A stretch of 41,752 bases of DNA from Clostridia bacterium (GTDB lineage Bacteria; Bacillota; Peptococcia; DRI-13; SM3-B62): positions 1-41,752 of the forward strand of contig JAHDQS010000030.1 of the NCBI GenBank assembly GCA_018433675.1, read 5' to 3'. Shown here one piece after another: positions 15,593 to 24,724 of this stretch; positions within the stretch are counted from its first letter, which is position 1; each line of letters opens with the position of its first letter. A program made the position numbers and the translations under genes. Under the pieces are notes generated by a model. It was not told the DNA's origin. It saw nothing but the letters and a program-made list of their open reading frames with translations, and made no database searches.

Positions 15593-16618
15593 TTATACCC
15601 CCTTAAGCCAATTCTTTTCTACAAGTAGTTCAGCTATTTGAACCGCGTTCAGGGCTGCACCCTTGAGCAGGTTGTCTGCTACAACCCACATGTTCAATCC
15701 GTTGCCAACCGTAAAGTCCTTACGTATTCGCCCCACAAAAGTCTTACCGGTATCTTGGCAGTATATCGGCATAGGATAGACGTTATTAGCGGGATTGTCC
15801 ATTACTTTCACCCCGGGGGCCTGATCCAGAATAGCTCTAATTGTGGAAATATCGGGTAGGGGTTTCTCGGTTTCAATATTGATAGCCTCAGAATGGCAAC
15901 GTAAAACAGGCACCCGCGCTGCTGTCGGCGCTACCATTATATCCGGATCTCCCAGGATTTTTCTGGTTTCATTTAACATTTTCATTTCTTCCTTGGTATA
16001 TCCATTATCCAGGAAAGAATCAATATGAGGCAGAACATTTAATGCTATCTGGTGGGGGTAAATGTTAACGGGTATTTTCTGTCCACCTGTGTATGCGGTG
16101 ATCTGATTGTTCAGTTCTTCGATGGCTGGGAGGCCTGAACCGGAAACAGCCTGATATGTGGAAACAACTATTCTTTTAATTTTAAACCTGTCATGTAGCG
16201 GCTTTAAGGCTACCAGCATTTGAATTGTAGAGCAGTTGGGATTGGCAATTAAGCCTTTATGCTGCTGGGCAGCCTCGGGATTGACCTCCGGGACCACAAG
16301 GGGAACCCAAGGTTCCATACGGAAAGCGTTGCTGTTGTCAATAACGACGGTTCCTTCTTCAACAGCGATAGGTGCTAAAGCCAGACTGGCTCCTTCCCCT
16401 GCGGAAAACAGGGCAATATCGATACCCCGAAAAGCCCTCTTTTCGGCAGTCTTAACAACCAGAGGTTCTCCCTTAAATAAGACAGTTTTCCCTTTGTTTT
16501 TACTTGCATCCAACGGTATTACTTCAGTATAAGGCAAGGTCGATTTTTCCAAGGTGGCAAGCATTTGTGTGCCAACTGCACCCATGGCACCTACTACGGC
16601 TACACTTAATTTCTCCAT
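15593..16618 (-). CDS. asd: Aspartate-semialdehyde dehydrogenase
   Basis: 341 residues from the ATG at 16618; an in-frame extension of ten codons has no better ribosome site. It shows the NADP-binding motif VAVVGAMGAVGTQML, FSAGEGASLALAP, VIDNSNAFRM, the catalytic cysteine C129 in IANPNCSTIQ, and the substrate loop QAVSGSGLPAIEEL. All residues expected of an active enzyme are visible. It reduces aspartyl phosphate to aspartate semialdehyde, the branch point to lysine, threonine, methionine and dipicolinate. First gene of asd-aspartokinase-hom; promoter at 16677-16705, with a LysR gene divergent. Confidence 0.95.
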   Translation of the reverse strand: MEKLSVAVVGAMGAVGTQMLATLEKSTLPYTEVIPLDASKNKGKTVLFKGEPLVVKTAEKRAFRGIDIALFSAGEGASLALAPIAVEEGTVVIDNSNAFRMEPWVPLVVPEVNPEAAQQHKGLIANPNCSTIQMLVALKPLHDRFKIKRIVVSTYQAVSGSGLPAIEELNNQITAYTGGQKIPVNIYPHQIALNVLPHIDSFLDNGYTKEEMKMLNETRKILGDPDIMVAPTAARVPVLRCHSEAINIETEKPLPDISTIRAILDQAPGVKVMDNPANNVYPMPIYCQDTGKTFVGRIRKDFTVGNGLNMWVVADNLLKGAALNAVQIAELLVEKNWLKGV

Positions 16619-16676
16619 AATTATAACCATTCCTTTCACTTCGCTCAAGACAGAATACGGGATGTAACCTAATTAA

Positions 16677-16705
16677 ATTTTAAGCGAGGGAGTTCAATCT
16701 GTAAA
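16677..16705 (-). promoter_or_regulatory. Promoter of asd-aspartokinase-hom
   Basis: Read on the minus strand: TTTACA (16705-16700), 17 bases, TAAAAT (16682-16677), about 60 bases before the asd start. The weak -35 box next to a dyad at 16711-16732 fits a LysR-activated promoter. Confidence 0.6.
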
Positions 16706-16710
16706 ACGAA

Positions 16711-16732
16711 TTGATTTGATGGAAACAATCAA
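16711..16732. promoter_or_regulatory. Dyad TTGATT-N10-AATCAA, candidate LysR site
   Basis: The arms are 16711-16716 and 16727-16732. The T-N11-A style spacing and position between the two divergent promoters, just upstream of the asd -35 box, are typical of LysR recognition sites. The regulator would be the product of the gene at 16799. Inferred from position and symmetry only. Confidence 0.5.
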
Positions 16733-16741
16733 AATATCAGA

Positions 16742-16770
16742 TTGACTTCGGTATTTGATTTCCATACAAT
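16742..16770 (+). promoter_or_regulatory. Promoter of the divergent lysR gene
   Basis: TTGACT (16742-16747), 17-base spacer, TACAAT (16765-16770), 28 bases before the LysR start codon. Good match to the vegetative sigma consensus. The dyad at 16711-16732 lies directly upstream. Confidence 0.6.
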
Positions 16771-16798
16771 AAAGGCAAAGAAGGAAGGAGGATATCTG

Positions 16799-17707
16799 AT
16801 GGAAATTCGGAATTTACATACGTTTTTGCAAGTGGCATTGATGCAAAACTTCACTCAGGCCAGTCGTATTTTGGGGTATTCTCAATCCAATGTCAGTGCG
16901 CAAATCCGGCAGCTGGAGCAAGAGGTTGGAGTGCCTCTGTTTGACCGTATTGGCCGGGGTGTCGCCTTGACACAATACGGGCAGGAGCTGATTCCTTATG
17001 CCCAGAGCATTGTTTCCACCGCAATACAGATGGAGAGCTTTATGCGTTCGGAGATAGCGATGGGCGGTACGATTAGAATCGGAATAGTGGAGTCTGTGTT
17101 TGAAATGTTCTTTGAAGCCACTATCCAGCGATATCGGCAGCGGTTCCCACAAGTTAAGATCGAACTGACCGTGGATGCAACGCGCACATTGCAAGAATTG
17201 CTCCGAAAAAACCAGCTTGACATGGCTTGTCTGATTGACGATCCGCTGTCTCAGACGGAATGGGTCTGCTGGCACACATGGCAGACACAAATCGTAGTTG
17301 TAGCTAATCCCACCAACCCGTTGACTACAAAGAAGCGTGTGCAGCTAAAAGAGCTGGAAACGCAAGAATTTATTATGATGGAGGAATCTGCCCCATACAG
17401 TGTCCACTTCCTGCATGACATGGCAAACCAGAGGATTGAAATACAATCCTTTATCAAAATGCAAAACGCAGGCATGGCGCGCCAATTGGTGGAGCACGGA
17501 AACTATGTCTCCGTTTTGCCATATTATACGGTAAAAGAAGCCGCTGCAAAGGGGCGTATTGCGATCCTTCAAATTCCAGGCTTTGAGCAGCATCAGACCG
17601 TACAACTGATTTTACACCGGAACAAAGCCGTTACACCGCAAATGAGGGGATTTTTGGAAGATATGTACACAGAGTTAAACGCATTTTTTGCGATCCAACA
17701 TATGTAG
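16799..17707 (+). CDS. LysR-family transcriptional regulator, divergent from asd
   Basis: 302 residues from the ATG at 16799, which has AAGGAAGGAGG seven bases upstream. The N-terminal winged helix is complete (MEIRNLHTFLQVALMQNFTQ, ASRILGYSQSNVSAQIRQLE, GVPLFDRIGRGVALT), followed by a periplasmic-binding-protein-like effector domain from about residue 90 (GTIRIGIVES). It is divergent from asd-aspartokinase-hom with a shared dyad. It probably controls that operon, perhaps with an amino acid or pathway intermediate as effector, which is inference. It ends at hairpins and a bidirectional terminator. Confidence 0.9.
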   Translation: MEIRNLHTFLQVALMQNFTQASRILGYSQSNVSAQIRQLEQEVGVPLFDRIGRGVALTQYGQELIPYAQSIVSTAIQMESFMRSEIAMGGTIRIGIVESVFEMFFEATIQRYRQRFPQVKIELTVDATRTLQELLRKNQLDMACLIDDPLSQTEWVCWHTWQTQIVVVANPTNPLTTKKRVQLKELETQEFIMMEESAPYSVHFLHDMANQRIEIQSFIKMQNAGMARQLVEHGNYVSVLPYYTVKEAAAKGRIAILQIPGFEQHQTVQLILHRNKAVTPQMRGFLEDMYTELNAFFAIQHM

Positions 17708-17712
17708 ATAGC

Positions 17713-17750
17713 GCAACCAGAGCAATCAAAAGAACCGTCCCTCTGGTTGC
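17713..17750. repeat. REP-like palindromic repeat unit
   Basis: GCAACCAGAG (17713-17722) and CTCTGGTTGC (17741-17750) pair perfectly. Bases 17727-17748 are identical, in reverse complement, to 33665-33686. The second copy carries a longer hairpin. Repeats with a GGGACGGTTCTT core occur dispersed in intergenic DNA of several Clostridia (from memory). Confidence 0.65.
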
Positions 17751-17767
17751 CAAAACGAAATAAAATC

Positions 17768-17809
17768 AAGAGTCCCGGTTTTCTAAAAGCAGAAAACCGG
17801 GACTCTTTT
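17768..17809. terminator. Bidirectional rho-independent terminator
   Basis: A 17-bp perfect stem (17768-17784 with 17791-17807, core AGTCCCGGTTTTCT) and a 6-base loop, with T-rich sequence on the plus side and A-rich sequence before it. It serves the converging lysR gene and the large surface-protein gene. Confidence 0.9.
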
Positions 17810-17840
17810 CAGGGTAGTACTATTTGTTCTATTGCTTCAA

Positions 17841-20800
17841 TTATTGTTCTCCAAGTTGGATAAATGTCCCGTCATAATCAACAAATAGTATGGGGCGGGT
17901 GATTCCGGCTACTATCTTCCAGTATGTGCCGTCAGTATCATCATCATAATCAAACTCCCAGTATAATAGAGGAGCTGTCCCGGTGCTCGTCATGTCTGCG
18001 ATATCATACCCATCAAGATTCCAGTGCTCAGTACTTGATATGGCACTGCCGTTAACCGTCATATTCTGATTGGCGTAGTTGCGATCCAGTTGCGAACCGC
18101 CTTCACTAACTCCTGATGTACTGCTGCCCAGTATTCTGTGAACGTTTGTAGTTCCTGCGACAGAAGGATTAAATGCCAGTTGATCAATTATCCTACAATT
18201 ATCGCCGGCAACTTGACTATATACTCCTACTATACCGCCGACGCTGTCGACACCTGAGACACTACCGGTTGCATAAGATTTGTACACCAGAACATCCCAC
18301 TCGATGCTTCCGGCTAAGCCTCCGACATTATTATTGCCAGTTACATCACCCGTTGCATAGGCATTTTTTATTGCCGCATTACCAGTCTGATCGTAGCCAT
18401 CAAAACCTTGATAAACATCTCCAACCAACCCGCCGACGTTATTATAACCAGAGACATTTCCTGCGGCATAAGATGCATGTATCTGAGCTCCGTCATAAAT
18501 ACCGCCGGCCAAACCACCGACATGATTGGCACTTGTTCCGGTACCTGTCACTCCTACTGTTGAATAGGAATATTTGATAGTTGGGTCTACACTGCTTCCA
18601 CTGAACCAGCCCACTAAGCCGCCAAGATACATACCATCACCGACTACGCTTCCCGTTGAATAACAGAAGGAGATGTAGGTATCCAATACATCTGCTACCA
18701 GTGCGGCTACTTCTCCGCTACCGGTGACATTTACATCTAGCAAGCCCAAATCTGAGATCACCGCACCACTTGTCGCGCCAAAGAGCGCTTGATAATCTTC
18801 TGTTGGCCGGTTAATAAACAGATTACTGATGGTTTTGCCATTGCCGTCAAAGCTGCCGGAAAATTGGGTTGTATCACAATCTGTTATGGGAAGCCAGCCG
18901 ACACCTGTTGTAAACTGGGTCTTAATACTTTCTGAACTGTTTCCGTCACCGTTCCAATCTGTTCCCGTGGCCGCAGGATCAGTATAGCTGCTATCCGCAC
19001 TAAAATCTAAATTGTTCATGAGAATATAGTAGTCGTCAAGTTCCCAGGCCTGACCGGAGGCAGCATGGGTTTGGCCAATGCTGGCTAAATCCTCAATTTT
19101 GGATATCTTCCAGGGGTCTGCTTCAATACCGGAACCATAGGCAGATCCCAGCACCGTAATACTTAACTGACCTTTGACTATTGTTTTACCGGTGGAATCA
19201 TCTATTACCCGATAGCTTATGATTGTATCCCCTGGTGCTACTGCTGTGATTACACCTGTACCGGTATTAACTGTTGCTTTAGAAGTATCACTTGACTGCC
19301 ATTGAATTGTTTGGCCGCTGGCTGCCGGAGTAAATCCTGTTGGTGTTACATCCCCTGCACCAAGTTGTACCGTTCCTATCTCAAAGGTATCAACTGTTGC
19401 CGCTTCGTGTACTGTAATCAGTTGTTGGCCTTTGGCGACCACTCTACCGGTACTGTCTTCAAGCACTTGATAACTGATTGTGGTATCTCCTGGTGCTACT
19501 GCTGTGATTACACCTGTACCGGTATTAACTGTTGCTTTAGAAGTATCACTTGACTGCCATTGAATTGTTTGGCCGCCAGCTGCTGAAGTAAATTCTGTTG
19601 GTGCTACATCATCTTCGTCCACTTGTACTACCCCTATGGATGGATGGTCGATAGTTGCGAGGGCGAAGACCTGAATTTCAACTTTATTGGTAACCTCTCC
19701 AACAATGTAGCGGATTACCGTCGTACCCGGTGCTTGTGCAGTTACAACTCTTGAGCTTGAATCGATTGTGGCAGCTGTTTCATTGCTGGATGTCCAGCTG
19801 AGTGTACCCGCTTCGGTAGTTGAAGCCGTTCTAGTTAAAACTTCCCCTATTTGCAACACATTAGCAGGTGTATCTAAACCTGTTATTTCTGCACCCAGTT
19901 CGAGGGTAGTAACCTCTATGAACCCACTGGGTTCTGAGGCGGGTTGACCACCTGCTGCCTTGAATCTTGCTGCAAACCTATGCTGCGTTCCGGGGTCTAA
20001 ACCTTCAATTACATTGGTAAGGCTATCCCCCCACCAAAATTCCGGCCATACTCCCGTAACATCATTATAGATACTCATTGCATATTCAAGATCTGCAAGA
20101 TTTTCCTCAGCCGAGCAGGCTAATACGACCGTGTCTTCGGTTCTGCTTGCTAAGGTTGGTGTTGAAGGTGTTGCCGGGGCTGCTGCTGCCGTTACAGTCA
20201 GATTGTTCGTTGCAGCAGTTTTACCGGTTGCATCATGGGTTATCGTTACCGGGTTTCCATTGTGGCTTGCTGCCGTCAGTGTTGAGCCGTTGGCCGGATT
20301 AGCTGTGTAGCCCACCGCTGTACCGTCTGTGAATGTTGCGGTTGCTGTCGAACCGTCATTGTTGGTTTCGGTTATTACCATTCCATCCAACGCTAAGGTG
20401 TCATCTGTCGTTTCCGTATAGCTCATCTTTGTTGGTTGTGTCGTTACGGCGATACTGTCCACAGCCAAGGCTCCGGTTTCCGCAAAAGTCACGGTAAAGC
20501 TTACAGTGTTACCTACGCCTGTGCCTGTAGTCGTGGTAGTACCTACAGAGTCCGCACTTGCCACCGTCGGAGTGAAGGCTGCTGACTGGAACTCTTTGGC
20601 GTTCTTCGAGGTTAATTCCAATGTTGCTGTATAGACGGTTGCTGCCTTGAATTTGCTGCCGGCTGTTAGGTCTTCGTTCCAGGTTACATTTGTTACGATA
20701 AAGTCAGCGTTGCTTGTTGCTGCTTCTACTGCGGCTGTATCCTGGGGAGTTTCTCCTAAGACCGGAGCTGTAATCACAACTGCTGCGGCTGTGATGTCCA

Positions 20801-22580
20801 CCGGATCTGCTGCCGCTATTCCTATACTCACAGCATTTCCCGCAATTTCGCTGGTAAGGGCCGTTGCATTTGGCTGGATACTTAAAGTTCCGGGTGCCGC
20901 GGTGCCGGTGAAATCAAAGGTAGCACTTGTAGCTGTTCCCGGCGCATCATGCAGTGAAATATTGTCAACAGTCAGGCCTGTAGTGCCTGTGTCTATTGTC
21001 CAATTGGCTTCAGTTGTGGCCCCTGCGGCATATGTATCCCCTGTTAAGCCGATAACCGTGTTTGGATTTGATGCGCCATCATCGATTGGTGTTGCTGTTG
21101 TGGCTGCCTTGACGGTTACTGCGGCTGTTGCGGTTTTTGTTGCGTCTGCAGCCGAAGTCGCAGTTATATTTGCTGTTCCTGCCGCCACCGGTGTTACTAC
21201 ACCGCTTGCTACCGTTGCCACGTTTGCAGCACTTGATGACCATGTAACATTGATATTTGTCGCATTGGCCGGGCTGACACTTGCCGTGATTGTTCCCGTC
21301 GCCCCGCCTGCTGTCAAACTCAAGGTTGTTGGGGTAACACTTACGGAGGTTACAGCAACAACAGTAGGTTCATCACTGCTGTCATCACTACTTCCACCGC
21401 CGCCTCCGACATAACTGGTGTCATTCGATGAGGGGGGAGTAGTGGCAGGCTCATTTGCGGGAGGTTCCACCCCCGGGGCGGTATTAACATTCGGTTGGGT
21501 TGTGGTTGAAATAACGACATCATCTGCGTTAACATTTGCTGTTGTTACTTCACCGTCACCTTTGACGGTTGCTGCCTTATTCAGGGTAACAGTAGTTACT
21601 TTTGTTCCTTCGGCAACGGTAACGGTTGCCGTGTTGTTGACAACAATATTTTCAATCGTAGTCTGTCCCTGGGTAGATACCACCGCATCCGCTGCGGTTA
21701 CTTCAACATTAGAAAAGGTACCTTCTAAGATGACCTCTTCTCCTGCCTGCCCGGTGGCTACAACCACATTCACCCCTTGAGCGTTGGTGGTTACAACCCT
21801 GGTTCCACCGTCGGGGGTGCTTTCAATAACAAGATTACCCCGGAAAGAGCCTCCGTTGATATGGATGCTGTTCTTACCGCCGCCTCTGACAAAAGTGTCC
21901 CCCAGAACACTAATATTCTCCAGGAAAACGTCCCCGTCTCCGACGGACTCTGCTATAATCAGGTTGCCTTTGATTACTTTGTTCTGTAATCTTACATCAG
22001 CTGCCGCCACCGTAACATTGCCTGCTATGGTTTCAGATCCCTGGGTTGGACCATAAATCCCTTCTTCATCATAGGTTTCCGAGTAACCGTAGAAATCTAC
22101 GCTTCTGGTTGAGTCATTCCACTCATAACCTACACTCAATGCTTTGGCTAAGAAGGAAATAGGCAGCATGGTGCGTCCACCGCCACCGCCGATATCTTTG
22201 ATTTCAGCGGCGGTATCCATCATCAAGATTTTACCGTTGACATTCAGTTGTTTACTTCCGATTTTGATAATGATAAGGTCATCATCCCTGCTGATTCTCA
22301 CTGTTTGCTCCTCCGGAAGCCAGACAGCACTGTCTGTACCTAGTGCAGGCGCGACAAATGCTACCGGTACTAACGTTCTGTCGTCTTTTATGTATGGTGC
22401 CACATCCGTAGTCACATTTTGGGTACCCTTTTGATAGTCCTGCTGACCGATTGTAAAAGTGACGATCTGCTCAGATCCTTTCGCCTGCTCGGTTGCAAGC
22501 GTATTAAATGACAACATTGAAAGGATCATGACGGACAACATTACAAATGTCAGTCTTTTGTTTCTTTTCAAACTTCCCAT
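17841..22580 (-). CDS. Large secreted mosaic surface protein (CuAO-N1, Ig-like, FN3-like, GLUG)
   Basis: 1579 residues; AGGTGGAG precedes the ATG. Domains in order: signal peptide (1-30, ending near LATEQA); a copper-amine-oxidase N1-type domain (about 35-160; IKDDRTLVPVAFVAPALG, RTMLPISFLAKALSVGYEW); a regular valine-rich beta-solenoid-like stretch (170-370); a Gly/Ser/Asp linker (386-402); a BIG2 Ig-like domain (405-490; SVSVTPTTLSLTAGG); Ala/Thr-rich domains (495-795); an FN3-like domain (797-887); three BIG2 domains (890-1145); and a GLUG region (1150-1579; repeats like NNVGGLAG). No LPXTG motif or SLH domain is seen, so the mode of anchoring is unknown. The likely role is adhesion or envelope binding. 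It diverges from a LytS/LytTR pair that may control it. Confidence 0.85.
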   Translation of the reverse strand: MGSLKRNKRLTFVMLSVMILSMLSFNTLATEQAKGSEQIVTFTIGQQDYQKGTQNVTTDVAPYIKDDRTLVPVAFVAPALGTDSAVWLPEEQTVRISRDDDLIIIKIGSKQLNVNGKILMMDTAAEIKDIGGGGGRTMLPISFLAKALSVGYEWNDSTRSVDFYGYSETYDEEGIYGPTQGSETIAGNVTVAAADVRLQNKVIKGNLIIAESVGDGDVFLENISVLGDTFVRGGGKNSIHINGGSFRGNLVIESTPDGGTRVVTTNAQGVNVVVATGQAGEEVILEGTFSNVEVTAADAVVSTQGQTTIENIVVNNTATVTVAEGTKVTTVTLNKAATVKGDGEVTTANVNADDVVISTTTQPNVNTAPGVEPPANEPATTPPSSNDTSYVGGGGGSSDDSSDEPTVVAVTSVSVTPTTLSLTAGGATGTITASVSPANATNINVTWSSSAANVATVASGVVTPVAAGTANITATSAADATKTATAAVTVKAATTATPIDDGASNPNTVIGLTGDTYAAGATTEANWTIDTGTTGLTVDNISLHDAPGTATSATFDFTGTAAPGTLSIQPNATALTSEIAGNAVSIGIAAADPVDITAAAVVITAPVLGETPQDTAAVEAATSNADFIVTNVTWNEDLTAGSKFKAATVYTATLELTSKNAKEFQSAAFTPTVASADSVGTTTTTGTGVGNTVSFTVTFAETGALAVDSIAVTTQPTKMSYTETTDDTLALDGMVITETNNDGSTATATFTDGTAVGYTANPANGSTLTAASHNGNPVTITHDATGKTAATNNLTVTAAAAPATPSTPTLASRTEDTVVLACSAEENLADLEYAMSIYNDVTGVWPEFWWGDSLTNVIEGLDPGTQHRFAARFKAAGGQPASEPSGFIEVTTLELGAEITGLDTPANVLQIGEVLTRTASTTEAGTLSWTSSNETAATIDSSSRVVTAQAPGTTVIRYIVGEVTNKVEIQVFALATIDHPSIGVVQVDEDDVAPTEFTSAAGGQTIQWQSSDTSKATVNTGTGVITAVAPGDTTISYQVLEDSTGRVVAKGQQLITVHEAATVDTFEIGTVQLGAGDVTPTGFTPAASGQTIQWQSSDTSKATVNTGTGVITAVAPGDTIISYRVIDDSTGKTIVKGQLSITVLGSAYGSGIEADPWKISKIEDLASIGQTHAASGQAWELDDYYILMNNLDFSADSSYTDPAATGTDWNGDGNSSESIKTQFTTGVGWLPITDCDTTQFSGSFDGNGKTISNLFINRPTEDYQALFGATSGAVISDLGLLDVNVTGSGEVAALVADVLDTYISFCYSTGSVVGDGMYLGGLVGWFSGSSVDPTIKYSYSTVGVTGTGTSANHVGGLAGGIYDGAQIHASYAAGNVSGYNNVGGLVGDVYQGFDGYDQTGNAAIKNAYATGDVTGNNNVGGLAGSIEWDVLVYKSYATGSVSGVDSVGGIVGVYSQVAGDNCRIIDQLAFNPSVAGTTNVHRILGSSTSGVSEGGSQLDRNYANQNMTVNGSAISSTEHWNLDGYDIADMTSTGTAPLLYWEFDYDDDTDGTYWKIVAGITRPILFVDYDGTFIQLGEQ
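19231..19317. repeat. 87-bp exact direct repeat, copy 1 (within surface-protein gene)
   Basis: The same 87 bases recur at 19489-19575, 258 bases away. They encode the QTIQWQSSDTSKATVNTGTG portion of two adjacent BIG2 domains. Full identity at the DNA level points to recent duplication or gene conversion between domains. Confidence 0.85.
19489..19575. repeat. 87-bp exact direct repeat, copy 2
   Basis: Second copy of the repeat at 19231-19317. The flanking parts of the two domains are clearly diverged, so only this core is homogenised. Confidence 0.85.
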
Positions 22581-22688
22581 TTGACTCCACCTCGTTAAAT
22601 TTCTTTTCTTAAATTATACTTAGAATTGCATTTGTCTTGTTTGAAAGGCAACGAATCCGCAAAAAAACAGCGTAAAACGTAAAAAAAA

Positions 22689-22706
22689 CGGTGTAAACGG
22701 ACACCG
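22689..22706. promoter_or_regulatory. Dyad CGGTGT-AAACGG-ACACCG, candidate operator
   Basis: Perfect 6-bp arms with a 6-base centre, in the 224-base region between the surface-protein gene and the kinase gene. Nearby are repeated ACG-TAAAA stretches (22668-22690). It could bind the LytTR regulator or form a short hairpin. Symmetry and location are the only evidence. Confidence 0.35.
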
Positions 22707-22804
22707 CATTCGTAATGTGGTATTTAAATATGCTAGAATGAGAATGACAGGATAACTCTGCAAATACAGGTAAATAGCAAAACCGATAACGCAAATGGGG
22801 AAAA

Positions 22805-24724
22805 ATGATGAAAAAATACAATAAATATGTTATTCATGTTTTAATACTCTCCCTGGTTTTAGTTGTTGTTGCTACTGAATGGCAGAATTTTATAAACAAC
22901 AGGGGGCTAGAAAAAACTGAGCTTAAAGCTCAGCAGGGTATACTTGATTTATCTGAGTGGGATTTTGATGAGAGACCTTTACATACACTTGATGGAGAAT
23001 GGTGCTTTTTCTATCAAAAATTCATAAAACCGGACGGGGAAGATATCTTGCCTGACGGATTTATTCGCGTTCCCGGTTTGTGGAATTCCTTCCGATATGG
23101 CGGAGAGGAAATAGGTGCTTTAGCACATGGCACATACAGGCTTAAGGTGCTGCTTCCCCCTGACAGCAGAGAAAAATTTGCCTTGAAGGTCTCGGATATG
23201 TCTGGCAGCTATCGGCTTTTTGTCAATGGCACTGAGATTTCCTCCAACGGGGTCATAGGAACAAGTCGGCAAGAAGAAAAACCCCAGTGGAAACCGTTGG
23301 TTAGGAGTTTAAACACAAATTCAGATGAGTTGGATATTGTGGTCCATGTCTCTAACTATCACCATATCAAGGGGGGAATGTGGGAATCCCTTGTACTGGG
23401 CACAGAAGAAGCAATTTATAAAAACAGGGAATTAAACCTTTTGGTGAGTTTAGTCGTAAGCGGTGTTTTGTTTATTTCAGTCTATTATTACCTCATTATT
23501 TTTGCAGTAATACAAAGCAATATGGCAAGCCTTTATCTGGCTGCATTTTCCTTCATGGCCTGCTTAAGGGAGCTTTTTGTCAGAGAGGTTGCCATCCTTT
23601 TGCCTTTTCCGAACTTATCCTTTGACCTCATAGCAAAACTGGAATATCTAACGGTGCCTTCAGGACCCTTATTACTGGCGTTAGCCGTATATAGTCTATA
23701 TCGGGGATCGTTTCCCAAGAAAGTTTTACAGGTCATTGTGACTGTATTTGCCTTCTATATGGTAATTATCCTTTTGACTCCTTTGAAAATATTTGCTGTG
23801 CTGATGGACCTATACATAATCCTTTTCGTCGTTACTGTTGTTTATTTGATTTATGTCGTTGCCAAAGCCGCTAAAAGCAGAAGGCCCGGTGCAGGCACAC
23901 TGTTATTCGGTATGCTCTTTCTGTTTTTGACTATTCTTTTAGATATAGGGTATTTTTACAAGCTTCATAATAATTACGATCTTTCCTACACCTTTTCCAT
24001 TGGTCTAATCATCCTTATCCTTTGCCAGATGAACTCATTGTCTTTATATATTGCCGAAGTATCCCAACGCGCTCAGCAATTGGCTAAAACAGAAATGGCG
24101 TTTTTACAAGCACAGATAGTACCTCATTTTCTGCATAACACACTTAATACCGTCATTCATCTTACCAGGGAATCTCCGGAAAAGGCTCGCGACCTGCTCG
24201 TTGAACTAAGCAATTATTTACGGGGTAAATTCAATTTTGACTTATATAAGAGAAATACATCAGTTTCTCTAAAGTATGAACTGGATATCGTTAAATCATA
24301 TTTAGCCATCGAAATTGTCCGTTTTAATGACCGCTTGGAAATAGAATACAGAATAGAAGAACAGGCTTTAAATTGCAAAATCTTGCCCTTTCTCCTTCAG
24401 CCTCTGGTTGAAAATGCCGTCAGACACGGGTTTAAGAATAAGTCTGATAACTGCCGTCTTGTTATTTCCGCTATGGTTCAGCAAAATAGCCTAATACTTT
24501 CTGTTGCTGACAATGGAATGGGAATGCCAAAGGAGAAGATACTGGCTTTGACTAAAGCCGATACTAATGAGCATGGGACAGGACTTTACAATATAAACCA
24601 ACGCTTAAGTGCTGCTTATGGAGCAAATCTTAGTATTTCCAGTGAAATAGATAAAGGGACCACAATTAGCATTACGATCCCATCAAGGAGTGATCCAAAA
24701 CATGTTAAAGGCAGTATTGATTGA
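22805..24724 (+). CDS. 7TM-DISM sensor histidine kinase of the LytS/YehU type
   Basis: 639 residues. An N-terminal helix (8-24) is followed by an extracellular jelly-roll domain (about 40-205; LDGEWCFFYQKF, HGTYRLKVLLPP, YRLFVNGTEI), the 7TMR-DISM arrangement. About seven membrane helices follow (215-420). The cytoplasmic kinase core has the phospho-accepting H441 in QIVPHFLHNTLN (His replaces the usual Tyr after the Leu), then LLQPLVENAVRHGF, VADNGMGMP and GTGLYNINQRL. The extracellular fold is often carbohydrate-binding. GGGG precedes the ATG; a second ATG follows at once. The response regulator gene overlaps its end by 23 bases. The pair is divergent from the large surface-protein gene. 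Confidence 0.9.
   Translation: MMKKYNKYVIHVLILSLVLVVVATEWQNFINNRGLEKTELKAQQGILDLSEWDFDERPLHTLDGEWCFFYQKFIKPDGEDILPDGFIRVPGLWNSFRYGGEEIGALAHGTYRLKVLLPPDSREKFALKVSDMSGSYRLFVNGTEISSNGVIGTSRQEEKPQWKPLVRSLNTNSDELDIVVHVSNYHHIKGGMWESLVLGTEEAIYKNRELNLLVSLVVSGVLFISVYYYLIIFAVIQSNMASLYLAAFSFMACLRELFVREVAILLPFPNLSFDLIAKLEYLTVPSGPLLLALAVYSLYRGSFPKKVLQVIVTVFAFYMVIILLTPLKIFAVLMDLYIILFVVTVVYLIYVVAKAAKSRRPGAGTLLFGMLFLFLTILLDIGYFYKLHNNYDLSYTFSIGLIILILCQMNSLSLYIAEVSQRAQQLAKTEMAFLQAQIVPHFLHNTLNTVIHLTRESPEKARDLLVELSNYLRGKFNFDLYKRNTSVSLKYELDIVKSYLAIEIVRFNDRLEIEYRIEEQALNCKILPFLLQPLVENAVRHGFKNKSDNCRLVISAMVQQNSLILSVADNGMGMPKEKILALTKADTNEHGTGLYNINQRLSAAYGANLSISSEIDKGTTISITIPSRSDPKHVKGSID

Noticed and set aside
19231-19575. 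CRISPR-like repeat arrangement
   Set aside because: There are only two long copies within a coding frame, not regularly spaced short repeats.
20647-21414. Long plus-strand open frame (255 codons) inside the surface-protein gene
   Set aside because: It lies antisense to the Ala/Thr/Val-rich repeat region; its valine/alanine-rich product mirrors the codon pattern of the real gene and it has no ribosome site.
22581-22804. Cyclic-di-GMP riboswitch or similar upstream of the surface-protein gene
   Set aside because: No conserved riboswitch core was found on either strand; only a short dyad and A-rich repeats.
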